Shown piece after piece: positions 53,078 through 61,728 of a stretch of 64,000 bases of DNA (within the stretch, counting starts at the first letter, position 1; the number at the start of each line of letters is the position of its first letter). The position numbers and the translations under genes are program-made. Where the stretch lies: assembly GCF_007096355.1 (NCBI RefSeq), contig NZ_VKDF01000004.1, positions 620,357-684,356 of the forward strand, read 5' to 3'. The notes under the pieces were generated by a model that searched no databases, was not told where the DNA came from, and worked only from the letters and a program-made list of their open reading frames with translations. This DNA is from Paracoccus sp. M683. GTDB lineage: Bacteria; Pseudomonadota; Alphaproteobacteria; Rhodobacterales; Rhodobacteraceae.

Positions 53078-55171
53078 TCAGCCTTTGTCGTTCAGATCGG
53101 CAAGACGTCCGCCCTCGGCCGCCAGACGGGCCAGCAGGGGCGGGATGCGCCAGAATTGCGGATCCTCGGCGGCGTATTCGGTGATCCGGCGGGTCAGTTC
53201 GGCTGCGCCGATGGTGTCGGCATGGCACATCGGCCCGCCGAGATGGCGCGGAAAACCGTAGCCGAACAGAAAGACCGCATCTATGTCGACCGGCCGCCGG
53301 GCGATGCCGTCCTGCAAGACGCGGACGCCCTCGGCGATCATCGCGGTCAGATAGCGGTCGCGGATCTGCTGGTCGGTCAGCTCGCGCAGCGGCCGGCCAT
53401 CTGCGGCGCGCGCATCGCGGATCAGCGGGGACAGGTCGGGATTGGGCACCGGGTGTTCGCCGCTGTGGTCGTAATAGCCGCGCCCGGTCTTGCGGCCCAG
53501 CCAGCCCAGGTCATACATCCGGTCGGCCAGCGTGGAATAGCGTTCATCCGCCGGACGGATCGGATCCAGCCGGCGGCGGTTCTGCCAGCCAATATCCAGA
53601 CCGGCCAGGTCGCCCATCTCGAAAGGGCCCATGGCCATGCCGAAATCGCGGATGGCATGGTCCACCTGTTCGGGGGCGGCCCCGTCCAGCACCAGGTTGT
53701 CGGCCGCGCGGCGATAGGCCGACATGATGCGATTGCCGATGAACCCGTCGCAAACTCCGGCTCGCACGCCGATCTTGCCCAGCCTTTTGGCCAGTGCAAA
53801 GCCGGTCGATACGACATCGGGCGCGGTTCGGTCGGCCACAACGATTTCCAGAAGCCGCATCACATGGGCCGGCGAAAAGAAATGCAGGCCGATCACGTCC
53901 TGCGGTCGCGATGTCGCCGCCGCGATCTGGTTCACGTCAAGATAAGAGGTATTCGTCGCCAGAACCGTACCCGGCGCTGCAATCTGGTCCAGCCGGGCGA
54001 ACAGCTCGCGCTTGATCTCGATCTGTTCAAAGACGGCCTCGACGATCAGATCGGCTGCGGCGAGAGCGTTCAGATCAGTGGCGCCGGTCAGGGCGGCGCG
54101 GGTTTCGCGTTCGTCCTGCGGGCGCAGCTTGCCGCGTTTCAGCGCGCCGTCCAGATTGGCGCTGACGGTTGAAAGCCCGCGGTCCAATGCCTGATCGGTC
54201 TGTTCGACCAGCGTGACCTGAAACCCGGCCAGCAGGCAGGCGGTGGCGATGCCGCTGCCCATGGTGCCGCCGCCGATCACCCCGATCCGGCGAAGGGGCC
54301 GGGCTTTGGCCTGTTGTTCGGGAAACTTCGCCACGACACGTTCCGCGAAAAAGGCGTGAACCAGCGCCGCGCGCTGCGGATCGTTCTGGCATTCCAGATA
54401 AAGGCGGCGTTCTTCCGTCAGGCCCTGCGTCAGGGGCAGGGGACTGGCGGCGACGGCTTCGACGATGCGGCGGGGGGCGTTCAGATGGGCCATGCCCGCG
54501 CCCGTGACCCGGCGCCGCGCGGCGTCCAGCGCGGTCTGGTCGGTCAGAACCGTCAGGTCGCCGGTTCGCCGCGTCGCCAGCCGGCCCGAGGCCGCGCGCC
54601 GCGCCCCGTCCAGCGCCACGGCGCGCGGCGTGTCGGCTTCGCTGATCTCGTCCAGAAGGCCAAGCGCCAGCGCCTTTTGCGCCGCAACGGGTTTGCCGGA
54701 CAGGGCCAGATCCAGCGTTGCGGCCATGCCGATCAGCCGCGGCGCCCGCTGCGTGCCGCCGGCGCCGGGCATGATGCCCAAGGTGACCTCGGGCAGGCCC
54801 ATCCTGGCATCATGAATGCCGATCCGGGCATGGGCCGCCAAGGCAATTTCGCAGCCGCCACCAAGGGCGGTGCCGTGGATCGCGGCGATGATCGGGATCT
54901 GGCAGGCCTCGATCAGATTGCAGACCTCGGGCAGGCTGGGCGGCTGGGGCGGCTGGCCAAATTCGCGGATGTCGGCGCCCGCAACAAAGGTGCGGCCAGC
55001 GCAATAAAGGCCTGCGGCGCGAATGCCCGGATCGGTCTGGATGGCCTGAATGGCCGCGACCAGCCCGGCGCGCAGCGCATGGCTGGCGGCGTTGACCGGT
55101 GGGTTGTCGATGCGGATCAGGGCGATCTCGCCCTCGCGTTCCAGGCTGACCGCCGCACTTGTTCTGTCCAT
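53078..55171 (-). CDS. Enoyl-CoA hydratase / 3-hydroxyacyl-CoA dehydrogenase (PimF/FadJ-like)
   Basis: A 697-residue trifunctional-type beta-oxidation protein. The N-terminal crotonase domain has IHGTALGGGCEIALAAHARI, the oxyanion glycines, and LPEVTLGIMPGAGGTQRAPR with the catalytic glutamate. The NAD domain begins at about residue 295 with IGVIGGGTMGSGIATACLLA, followed by NTSYLDVNQIAAAT, GLHFFSPAHVMRLLEIV and two C-terminal dehydrogenase domains (CDGFIGNRIMSAYRRAADNL). The layout and neighbours match PimF more than a general FadJ; no thiolase or CoA ligase is in the window. Confidence 0.92.
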   Translation of the reverse strand: MDRTSAAVSLEREGEIALIRIDNPPVNAASHALRAGLVAAIQAIQTDPGIRAAGLYCAGRTFVAGADIREFGQPPQPPSLPEVCNLIEACQIPIIAAIHGTALGGGCEIALAAHARIGIHDARMGLPEVTLGIMPGAGGTQRAPRLIGMAATLDLALSGKPVAAQKALALGLLDEISEADTPRAVALDGARRAASGRLATRRTGDLTVLTDQTALDAARRRVTGAGMAHLNAPRRIVEAVAASPLPLTQGLTEERRLYLECQNDPQRAALVHAFFAERVVAKFPEQQAKARPLRRIGVIGGGTMGSGIATACLLAGFQVTLVEQTDQALDRGLSTVSANLDGALKRGKLRPQDERETRAALTGATDLNALAAADLIVEAVFEQIEIKRELFARLDQIAAPGTVLATNTSYLDVNQIAAATSRPQDVIGLHFFSPAHVMRLLEIVVADRTAPDVVSTGFALAKRLGKIGVRAGVCDGFIGNRIMSAYRRAADNLVLDGAAPEQVDHAIRDFGMAMGPFEMGDLAGLDIGWQNRRRLDPIRPADERYSTLADRMYDLGWLGRKTGRGYYDHSGEHPVPNPDLSPLIRDARAADGRPLRELTDQQIRDRYLTAMIAEGVRVLQDGIARRPVDIDAVFLFGYGFPRHLGGPMCHADTIGAAELTRRITEYAAEDPQFWRIPPLLARLAAEGGRLADLNDKG

Positions 55172-55251
55172 GTTTCCTCCTGCCCGAGGGGAAGGTTAGG
55201 CGCGCGGGGAATGCCGGTCAAGCTGACGGGAGGCCGGATCTTTGATCAAAA

Positions 55252-55689
55252 TTAACAGGGCCTTAGCGTTGCAAGCGCCTGGCGCTGATGATCGGGAAAG
55301 GGGGTGGGCCGGCGGTTTTGCGGATCGACGCTGACCAGAACGAAACGCGCCTGAGCGCTTTCGATCTGATCCTCGCCCCGGAACATGCCCATTTCAATTT
55401 CCAGCGAGCTGTTCCCCAGATGCGCCAGCCTCATCCCGATATGGATCGTGTCGGGAAACGAGACCTGGCGAAAAAAGGTGCAGCCATTTTCGACCACCAC
55501 GGCGATCGGGTCGGGACCAGCCGGGTCCAGCATGCCGCGCGCCATCATCCAGATGTTCATCGCGCTGTCGAACAGCTCGTAATAGGTGGCGTTATAGATA
55601 TGCCCGTATTGATCATTGTCGTTCCAACGGGTCTGGATGGTTTCGAAAACCGGATAGGCGTCGCGATGTCGGGGTTCGGATCGGGGCAT
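55252..55689 (-). CDS. Hot-dog fold acyl-CoA thioesterase
   Basis: A 145-residue thioesterase of the 4-hydroxybenzoyl-CoA/YbgC type. The active-site region reads TRWNDNDQYGHIYNATYYEL, where the aspartate of NDQYGH is the catalytic residue, followed by FDSAMNIWMM and late strands ESAQARFVLVSVDP. It is encoded 80 bp upstream of the pimF-like gene on the same strand and may release the end products of that pathway, which is an inference from position. Confidence 0.85.
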   Translation of the reverse strand: MPRSEPRHRDAYPVFETIQTRWNDNDQYGHIYNATYYELFDSAMNIWMMARGMLDPAGPDPIAVVVENGCTFFRQVSFPDTIHIGMRLAHLGNSSLEIEMGMFRGEDQIESAQARFVLVSVDPQNRRPTPFPDHQRQALATLRPC

Positions 55690-55721
55690 GGCTGACCTTC
55701 GGGCTGTGATGCTGGCCCAGC

Positions 55722-56009
55722 CTAGGCCTTGTCCGGCGCCGGGCCAAGCTGTCCGGTATCCTTCCCGGCGCGGATTTCATGCAGGACGAACAGGCGCAGC
55801 GCAGTGGCCAAGCCGACCTCGGGCGGGCGGGCATGGTCGATGGCGGCGATCAGGGCAGCGCGCTTGTCGCCGCGTGCGCAGGCGATCTGGCCAAGCGCCC
55901 TCCAGAACGCATCCTCCAGCGACACGCTGGTGCGGTGACCGTCAATGGTGACCGAGCGTTTGGCCGGCACCTGCATCGGGGGCAGATCAATCGTCACGCT
56001 TGTGACCAT
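55722..56009 (-). CDS. Ribbon-helix-helix domain protein (RHH_4)
   Basis: A 95-residue protein of the RHH_4 family. The core reads AKRSVTIDGHRTSVSLEDAF, then WRALGQIACARGDKRAALIA and a C-terminal ATALRLFVLHEI, all typical. The fold is a dimeric beta-ribbon DNA-binding domain. The start at 56009 overlaps the DUF4169 gene; ATG 55976 (MQVPAK) is equally likely and would give 84 residues. This DUF4169-RHH pair is widely kept in alphaproteobacteria, function unknown. Confidence 0.8.
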   Translation of the reverse strand: MVTSVTIDLPPMQVPAKRSVTIDGHRTSVSLEDAFWRALGQIACARGDKRAALIAAIDHARPPEVGLATALRLFVLHEIRAGKDTGQLGPAPDKA

Positions 56010-56163
56010 CCAGATGCCGCGCGGCGCGGTCCTGATCGTCTTTCTGCGATGCCGTTTCTGCCTTGCTGCGACCAAACTTCGCCGCATTGGCATCGCCGGT
56101 CTGGCGGGCCTGATCGCGGGCCTTTTGCTTGCGAAAGCGATTGAGGTTGGTGATCTGGGTCAT
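55987..56163 (-). CDS. DUF4169 family protein
   Basis: A 58-residue, strongly charged protein: TQITNLNRFRKQKARDQARQ, then AAKFGRSKAETASQKDDQD and a C-terminal RHLDGHKRDD. This fits the small DUF4169 family, predicted to be helical and basic at the start. It overlaps the RHH gene, which is its usual partner. ATG 56163 is set by the family N-terminus; longer frames upstream add no family-like sequence. Confidence 0.85.
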   Translation of the reverse strand: MTQITNLNRFRKQKARDQARQTGDANAAKFGRSKAETASQKDDQDRAARHLDGHKRDD

Positions 56164-56288
56164 TCCTGCACCATAGCCGGCATCGGGCGGCTGCAACATG
56201 GGTTTTATATTGTAAGAATTGCATAGACTGCACAGCATTGTCACAGCGCATCGTTTCGTGCGCCATCTCAACCTCAAGGGGATATTTC

Positions 56289-56543
56289 ATGCGTGATTTC
56301 TTTATCGACTGGGCAGAGCGCCTGATCACGGTCTTTGTTATCCTGATGATCCTGGGGGTCATCATTTCCGGTATCGGGTCGATGTTCTCGGGTATGCCGG
56401 GCGGGTTCTGGCGCGGGCTGGCCCTGATCGTCTTTGGCGGGCTTTATGCCATCCTGATGGGCGGATTGATGTATCTGTTCTTCGGCATCTTCCGCAACAC
56501 TCAGGAAACCAACCGCCTGCTGGCAGAGCTGCTGCGCAAGTGA
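56289..56543 (+). CDS. Small two-helix membrane protein
   Basis: An 84-residue protein. The first hydrophobic segment (ERLITVFVILMILGVIISGI) and a second (GLALIVFGGLYAILMGGLMY with LFFGIF) are linked by SMFSGMPGGFWR; the end is polar (NTQETNRLLAELLRK). The start at 56289 follows AAGGGGATATTTC. I do not recognise the family. It is divergent from the DUF4169-RHH pair and convergent with fumC, with a shared hairpin. Confidence 0.75.
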   Translation: MRDFFIDWAERLITVFVILMILGVIISGIGSMFSGMPGGFWRGLALIVFGGLYAILMGGLMYLFFGIFRNTQETNRLLAELLRK

Positions 56544-56558
56544 TCTGAGCCGGAACTG

Positions 56559-56593
56559 AAAAAGGGGATGCGCCACTGTGGTGACGCATCCCC
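56559..56593 (-). terminator. Rho-independent terminator of fumC
   Basis: On the minus strand a 9-bp perfect stem (GGGGATGCG and CGCATCCCC), extended by a further CAC/GTG pairing after one mismatch, is followed by TTTTT. It lies 23 bases past the fumC stop. It may also help to end the convergent small membrane protein gene. Confidence 0.8.
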
Positions 56594-56615
56594 CGTTCGT
56601 TTTCGGATGTGGCGA

Positions 56616-58010
56616 TCAGTCCTCGGGACCGACCATCAGTTCCGGGCGCACGACGCGGTCAAAGGTCTCGCCGTCGACAAAGCCCAATGCGATGGCTTCC
56701 TCGCGCAGGGTGGTGCCGTTCTTGTGCGCGGTCTTGGCGACCTTGGTGGCGTTGTCATAGCCGATGGTCGGCGCCAGAGCCGTCACCAGCATCAGCGATT
56801 CTTTCATCAGCTTGTCAATGCGCGCCGTATTGGCCTGCGTGCCCACGACCATATTGTCGGTAAAGGATCCCGCCGCATCGCCCAGCAACTGCATGGATTG
56901 CAGCACGTTATAGGACATCATCGGGTTATAGACGTTCAGTTCGAAATGCCCCTGCGACCCGGCAATCGTCACCGCCGCGTCATTGCCCATGACATGCGCG
57001 CAAACCATGGTCAGCGCCTCGGCCTGGGTCGGGTTGACCTTGCCCGGCATGATCGAGCTGCCCGGTTCATTTTCCGGCAGGATCAGCTCGCCCAGACCCG
57101 AGCGCGGGCCGGAACCCAGCAAACGCAGGTCATTGGCGATCTTGAACAGGCTGGCGGCGATGGTTTTCAGCGCGCCCGAGAAAAACACCATGGCGTCATG
57201 GGCCGCCAGCGCCTCGAACTTGTTCGGCGCGGTGACAAAGGGCAGGTCGGTGATCTTGGCGATTTCCGCCGCAATCGCCGTGTCCCAGCCCTTCTTGGTG
57301 TTCAGCCCGGTGCCGACCGCCGTGCCGCCCTGTGCCAGTTCATAGATCTGCGGCAGGGCCAGCTTGACCCGCTCGATCCCCATGCGGACCTGATGGGCAT
57401 AGCCGGAAAATTCCTGGCCAAGCGTCAGGGGCGTGGCATCCTGCGTATGGGTGCGGCCGATCTTGATGATGTCCTTGAACTCGTCGCGCTTGGCCTCCAG
57501 CGCGGTGGCCAGCTTGTCCAGGCCCGGCAGCAGCACATCGCGTGCCATCATGCCGATGGCCACATGCATGGCGGTCGGGAAGGTGTCGTTCGAGGACTGC
57601 CCCATATTTACATGGTCATTCGGATGCACCGGCTTCTTGCTGCCAAGGGTGCCGCCCAGAATCTCGATCGCGCGGTTCGAAATCACCTCGTTCGCGTTCA
57701 TGTTCGACTGCGTGCCCGACCCCGTCTGCCAGACGACCAGCGGGAAATTGTCGTCGAACTTGCCCTGAAACACCTCGGTCGCGGCCTGTTCCATCGCGGC
57801 GGCGATGTCGTCACCCAACAGCCCTTCGCGGTTGTTGATCCGCGCGGCGGCCAGCTTGATCGCGCCAAGCGCGCGGATGATGGCGACCGGCTGGCGTTCC
57901 CAGCCAATCGGGAAATTCAAGATCGAACGCTGCGTCTGCGCGCCCCAGTATTTGCTGGCATCGACCTCTAGCGGGCCAAAGCTGTCGGTCTCGGTGCGGG
58001 TCTTGGTCAT
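56616..58010 (-). CDS. fumC: Fumarate hydratase class II
   Basis: A 464-residue iron-independent fumarase of the TCA cycle. Seen: [58 protein letters not shown], the [20 protein letters not shown] region and the superfamily signature [11 protein letters not shown] with the catalytic serine loop. ATG 58010 is chosen over an upstream start at 58067 because the preceding 19 residues are not family-like. Confidence 0.97.
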   Translation of the reverse strand: MTKTRTETDSFGPLEVDASKYWGAQTQRSILNFPIGWERQPVAIIRALGAIKLAAARINNREGLLGDDIAAAMEQAATEVFQGKFDDNFPLVVWQTGSGTQSNMNANEVISNRAIEILGGTLGSKKPVHPNDHVNMGQSSNDTFPTAMHVAIGMMARDVLLPGLDKLATALEAKRDEFKDIIKIGRTHTQDATPLTLGQEFSGYAHQVRMGIERVKLALPQIYELAQGGTAVGTGLNTKKGWDTAIAAEIAKITDLPFVTAPNKFEALAAHDAMVFFSGALKTIAASLFKIANDLRLLGSGPRSGLGELILPENEPGSSIMPGKVNPTQAEALTMVCAHVMGNDAAVTIAGSQGHFELNVYNPMMSYNVLQSMQLLGDAAGSFTDNMVVGTQANTARIDKLMKESLMLVTALAPTIGYDNATKVAKTAHKNGTTLREEAIALGFVDGETFDRVVRPELMVGPED

Positions 58011-58109
58011 GGCAGCGCCTCCATCACGATTTGCGGGCGTTTTAGCCGCCGGGGCAGGGATTCGCAATCGGTATGCGATGGTATGCGGACCTGGCGGGCG
58101 CGGTGCCGG

Positions 58110-59003
58110 TCAGCAATCGTTAAGCGTGGCCAGCGCGGCAGCGACACGGGCGGTCTGGTCCGGTGACAGCGGCAGAACCGGCAGCTGCGGATCGCTGTCG
58201 GCCAGCCCCATCAGCCGGGCAGCGGCATGAACGACCCGGATGCTGCCATATTCGCGGAACAGCGCCCAGAGCGGGGCGAATTTCGCGTCGATCCGGGTGG
58301 CTGCCTCGGCCTCGCCGGCCATGGCGGCGCGGACCAGTGCCAGGAAGGGACCGGGCAGCGTGCCACCTGCGACGCTGAAAAAACAATCAGCCCCCGCCAG
58401 CAGCGAGGGCAGCGCACCCCAATCGCCGCTGTATCCGACGGCAAAGCCTTGGGGCAGGGCGGCACGCAGCCGGGCGATCTCGCCGTGATAATCGCCATCC
58501 GCCGGCAGCGGCATCTTGACGGCGGCCACGGTCGGCAGTTGCGCCAGGCGCGCCAGCAGCGGCAGGGAAAAGGTGAAATGCGTGGTCGACGGGTTGTTAT
58601 AGATACACAGCGGCAGGCTGGAGGCACCGGCGACGGCGGCGAAATGCTGAAACGCCTCGTCATCGGTCAGCGGCGTATAGCTGACCGGCGCAAGCAGCAG
58701 CCCATCGGCGCCCGCGCCCTGTGCATGTTCGGCCAGCGCCACCGCATCATCCGTGCGCATTGCGCCGACACCCACGATCAGCGGCACCCGCCCGGCAAGA
58801 CTTTCCACCGCCAGATCAAGAATGCGCTGACGTTCGGCGCGGGTCAGATAGGCATAGCTGCCGGTGCTGCCCAACAGCCCGACCGAGTCGACCTGGGCAT
58901 CGGCAAGCGGCGCCAGCACCCGGCCCAATGCGGCGGCATCAACGCGGCCATCGGCATCTGCCGGCGTGATCGGAAAGGCCGAGAGGCCATGAAACAGCGA
59001 CAT
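58110..59003 (-). CDS. Dihydrodipicolinate synthase-family lyase
   Basis: A 297-residue class I aldolase-type barrel. Seen: SAFPITPADADGRVDAAALG, VGLLGSTGSYAYLTRAERQR (the G-S/T-T-G-E region, here with SYAYL), VGVGAMRTDDAVALAEHAQG, the tyrosine in LCIYNNPSTTHF and the Schiff-base lysine in VAAVKMPLPADG. The altered motif means it is unlikely to be DapA itself; relatives act on sialic acid, keto-deoxy sugars or hydroxyproline intermediates. Substrate not assigned. It lies 35 bp behind sspB. Confidence 0.82.
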   Translation of the reverse strand: MSLFHGLSAFPITPADADGRVDAAALGRVLAPLADAQVDSVGLLGSTGSYAYLTRAERQRILDLAVESLAGRVPLIVGVGAMRTDDAVALAEHAQGAGADGLLLAPVSYTPLTDDEAFQHFAAVAGASSLPLCIYNNPSTTHFTFSLPLLARLAQLPTVAAVKMPLPADGDYHGEIARLRAALPQGFAVGYSGDWGALPSLLAGADCFFSVAGGTLPGPFLALVRAAMAGEAEAATRIDAKFAPLWALFREYGSIRVVHAAARLMGLADSDPQLPVLPLSPDQTARVAAALATLNDC

Positions 59004-59038
59004 TCGTGGTCCAGTCACCCAAGGAAAACCGGCTGACG

Positions 59039-59521
59039 CTACTTGCGCCACTTGTCCAGGCTGACGACCTCGCCACCGCCCTTTGGGGTGTCTGATGGCG
59101 GCTCGTCATCGGACATCTCGTCCTGATCGGCGTCCTCGTCCTGGTCTTCATCCTCGTCGTCATAGTCCTGCGTTTCAAAACGCAGGCCGAACTCGACCGA
59201 GGGGTCGACAAAGGTGCGCAGCGAATCGAAGGGGATGCGCAGTGGCTCGGGCGAGTTGCCAAAATTCAGCGTAATGGTGAAATCATCATCGTTCACCGTC
59301 AGATTGTCGAACCAATGCTGAATAACGATGGTCATTTCCTCGGGATAGCGGTCGCGCAGCCATTCGGCCATCTCGACGCCCTCGTCGCGGGTGTCGAAGG
59401 TGATGAAGAAATGATGATCGCCCGGCAGGCCCTGATCGCGCACCTCGCGCAGGACATCGGCGATCAGCCCCTGCATGGCGCGGTGCATCATGTTGCCATA
59501 GTCGATCCGGCTCCGCGTCAT
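59039..59521 (-). CDS. sspB: ClpXP adaptor SspB (alpha type)
   Basis: A 160-residue adaptor that holds ssrA-tagged proteins and brings them to ClpXP. Seen: RIDYGNMMHRAMQGLIADVL, GLPGDHHFFITFDTRDEGVE, PEEMTIVIQHWFDNLTVNDD and FGNSPEPLRIPFDSLRTFVD form the tag-binding domain. A long acidic linker (DYDDEDEDQDEDADQDE) leads to the short C-terminal ClpX-binding tail VVSLDKWRK. The gene lies about 140 bp downstream of the tmRNA gene, on the same strand. Confidence 0.93.
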   Translation of the reverse strand: MTRSRIDYGNMMHRAMQGLIADVLREVRDQGLPGDHHFFITFDTRDEGVEMAEWLRDRYPEEMTIVIQHWFDNLTVNDDDFTITLNFGNSPEPLRIPFDSLRTFVDPSVEFGLRFETQDYDDEDEDQDEDADQDEMSDDEPPSDTPKGGGEVVSLDKWRK

Positions 59522-59664
59522 TCTTCGCTATCCTTTCGCTCGCTGCGATCAGCATAGGGATATGGCCGGCGAAGAAAAGGGGGCGAATGGCGTGATGGCC
59601 AGGACCGGAATGGTCCTGCCGATGGCGCGGAAAGCGGTCATCGGAATACGGGCGAAAAACGGGA

Positions 59665-59982
59665 AAAGTGCAGGCTTCTGTTGCCAGGTGCCTGCGAACC
59701 CCGCCTTACGCTGCTAGGCGCAAGGGCTTAGTTTTCGGTTACTCGAACTGCTTACGCAGCCAGAGCGACCGGAGCACGGTTGTCGTTGGCAACTGTACAA
59801 TTTGCACCGATATCGGTGGTAGCTCACCGAGACAAAGCAAAACCCCTTTAGACGTTCGTCGATCCTGTTTCGGCCCCATGTTCCCCCAACGAGGGTGATT
59901 GGTGGAGCCGCCGGGTACCGCCCCCGGGTCCGATCCGCTTATTACGAGCGCGTTTATGTCCATAGTCCGGGTTGCCCCGAAC
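59665..59982 (-). ncRNA. ssrA: tmRNA, circularly permuted two-piece type
   Basis: On the minus strand the acceptor piece comes first and ends in CGGCTCCACCA at 59900-59910, with CCA encoded. After a 22-base spacer the coding piece starts GGGGCCGAAACAGG at 59877. The seven-base acceptor stem GGGGCCG/CGGCTCC pairs with a G-U at the third position, the alanine identity element. The coding piece contains the conserved GACGAACGTC pseudoknot region and the tag frame GCC to GCG ending in TAA, giving ANDNRAPVALAA. A terminal hairpin (GCAGGC/GCCTGC at 59670-59695) and T runs close the gene. The 5' end of the precursor is inferred from the promoter. Confidence 0.95.
59752..59790 (-). other. tmRNA tag-peptide reading frame
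   Basis: Twelve codons read Ala-Asn-Asp-Asn-Arg-Ala-Pro-Val-Ala-Leu-Ala-Ala, then TAA at 59752-59754. The resume codon is GCC at 59788-59790. The final Leu-Ala-Ala is the ClpX recognition end, and the first residues (AANDN-like with the charged alanine) are where SspB binds. Confidence 0.93.
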
Positions 59983-59988
59983 AGGTCC

Positions 59989-60017
59989 AATATAGGTCGC
60001 GGAAACAGGGGGGGCAA
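59989..60017 (-). promoter_or_regulatory. Sigma-70-type promoter of ssrA
   Basis: On the minus strand TTGCCC (60012-60017) and TATATT (59989-59994) are separated by exactly 17 bases. The predicted start near 59982 lies just upstream of the acceptor piece. Confidence 0.65.
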
Positions 60018-60559
60018 GGGTCATGCGGTCGGCCTGCGGGGCAGAGCGCCGCGTGTGGCGGGCGGCAGTTGTGAAACAGGACCGGGTTTCAGTTCGACCA
60101 GTGCGGATCTTGCCAATGGCGTCAGACGCCTTTCGCCATGGGGTCATTCTTGGCCCCCCCAAAAGACCACAGGGCAGTCTTGGCAAGACCCGCAACTGGC
60201 CGCCGCCACAGACATAGGGTGACCCCGAGCATGATTGTGGCGGAACCGAAAAAACTAAAATCAAAAAACGCCTGAATCGCGTGATCTACGACTGACGACG
60301 CTATCCCATTTACCAGGCGAGGGCGCTGTCATGTTGTTCCCGATCTGATCGGCCTCGATGGTTCCCGCACATACTCCTTACTATCGGATGCCGTTCCTGA
60401 TGCCTTGGCGCAGTTTGCCTTTTTGTGGCTTTTCGACGCAAAAAACGACCGCCGATCAGCTGCATTAACGAATCTTAACATCGTTCTGCCGGATATAGAA
60501 AGGTTAAATCCTGTGGTTGCAGCAATGTATTTGGTCGCTGTGGCGGCAGGGTCGACAGT
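60018..60559. other. Long intergenic stretch with no supported gene
   Basis: About 540 bases between the ssrA promoter and the terminator of the binding-protein gene. From about 60230 it becomes AT-richer than anything nearby. A plus-strand frame is open from about 60285 to 60647 and reads plausibly (LSDAVPDALAQFAFLWLF, NLNIVLPDIERLNPVVAAMY), but it has no ATG or GTG with a ribosome site, and it runs through a terminator hairpin. It could be a decayed gene or chance. No other structure was recognised. Confidence 0.5.
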
Positions 60560-60588
60560 CAAAAACGGGGGCCATGGGGCCCCCGTTT
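60560..60588 (-). terminator. Rho-independent terminator of the binding-protein gene
   Basis: On the minus strand a perfect 9-bp stem (ACGGGGGCC and GGCCCCCGT, 4-base loop) is followed by TTTTTG. It lies about 45 bases past the stop of the ABC binding protein. Confidence 0.8.
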
Positions 60589-60630
60589 CCAATGCGGCTG
60601 ATCCGCTAATGCGCGGATCGGTTCGGGTCG

Positions 60631-61668
60631 TCAGAAGCCGGCCTTGATCTTTTCGAACTCGGCCAGCTGCTTTTCGCGCTGAGCCGGATCATTGGGGGTC
60701 TGCGCCAGAATGGGGGCGCTGATCGGGCCGATTCCGGCCTCGACGCGGGCCTCTTCGCTGATCAGGTCCATGCCCTTGGTGTTGCTGAGGCCATAGCCGA
60801 TATTGTCCAGCAGCCCCTGGGCCGAGCCGGGCGCAAGCCAGGCATTGATAAAGTCATAGACCTTGTCTTCCGACCCCGGACCGTCCTTCAGGTTGATAAA
60901 ACCGCAGAACCAGCTGGACGAGCCCTCGGTCGCCTCGCGCTGGAAGCCGACCGGATAGCCGTCATTGCGCAGATAGACGACGCCATCGTTCCACGACCAG
61001 GCGACATCCACCGCGCCCGATCCCATCAGCTGGCTCATTTCGGCCGGGTCGGCCCAATAGGCAGCGACGTTCTGATGCGCGGCGCGCAGCCATTCGGCAG
61101 CGGCGGCGAATTGTTCGTCGGTCACATCGGTCCAGTCGGTTACGCCGGTGGCCAGATAGGCCAGCGCCCAGACATCATCCGAACTGTCGGGCAGGGACGT
61201 GCGGCCCTGGAATTTCGGATCGGTAAACACCTGAAGGGTCGAGACATCCTCGTCCGTCACCTTGTCGGTCGAATAGGCGATGGCGGTCACACCCCAATCA
61301 GAAGGGATATACCAAACGCCCTGATCATCCACGAAGGTCTCTGATTCCAGGAACCGCTTGTCGATATTTTCAAATTCGGGGATGCGCGAGGTATCCCAGG
61401 GCTCGATCAGACCGGCATCGCGGTATTTCGACACCATCTGGCTGCACGGATGGGCGATATCTGCCTTGAAACCGGATGCGAGCTTCTGAAAGGCTTCGTC
61501 ATCGTCGCCATAAAAGGCAAAGGTCGGGCTGTCACCATGCTGGTCGATATATCCCTGAAAAATCGCCGGGACCTCGAAGCCGGCCCAGTCAAAGACGGTC
61601 AGCTCGGGGTCGGCGGCAAAGGCCGGGGCGGCCAGCGCGATGGCGGCCGTAGTCGTGAAAAGACGCAT
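60631..61668 (-). CDS. ABC transporter substrate-binding protein, polyamine type
   Basis: A 345-residue periplasmic protein. The signal peptide is MRLFTTTAAIALAAPAFA, cut at residue 18-19. The mature part begins DPELTVFDWAGFEVPAIFQG and resembles PotD/PotF family proteins (GDSPTFAFYGDDDEAFQKLA, GVWYIPSDWGVTAIAYSTDK, TSLPDSSDDVWALAYLATGV, VDVAWSWNDGVVYLRNDGYP). No ATPase or permease gene is beside it. Ligand unknown; putrescine, spermidine or a related amine is a family-level guess. Confidence 0.88.
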   Translation of the reverse strand: MRLFTTTAAIALAAPAFAADPELTVFDWAGFEVPAIFQGYIDQHGDSPTFAFYGDDDEAFQKLASGFKADIAHPCSQMVSKYRDAGLIEPWDTSRIPEFENIDKRFLESETFVDDQGVWYIPSDWGVTAIAYSTDKVTDEDVSTLQVFTDPKFQGRTSLPDSSDDVWALAYLATGVTDWTDVTDEQFAAAAEWLRAAHQNVAAYWADPAEMSQLMGSGAVDVAWSWNDGVVYLRNDGYPVGFQREATEGSSSWFCGFINLKDGPGSEDKVYDFINAWLAPGSAQGLLDNIGYGLSNTKGMDLISEEARVEAGIGPISAPILAQTPNDPAQREKQLAEFEKIKAGF

Positions 61669-61728
61669 AGGGCGTAACCTCCTGTTGGTGGGGAAACGCT
61701 ATTGCGGCCCGGCCTCGCACGCAAGCGA

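Noticed and set aside
52154..54172. A 672-codon plus-strand open frame opposite the pimC- and pimF-like genes
   Set aside because: It spans two genes of the other strand, has shadow-like composition and no recognisable domain.
59899..60222. A 107-codon plus-strand frame beginning MVEPPGTAPGSDPL
   Set aside because: Its first part is the reverse complement of the tmRNA acceptor piece. It is a well-known kind of false gene call over ssrA.
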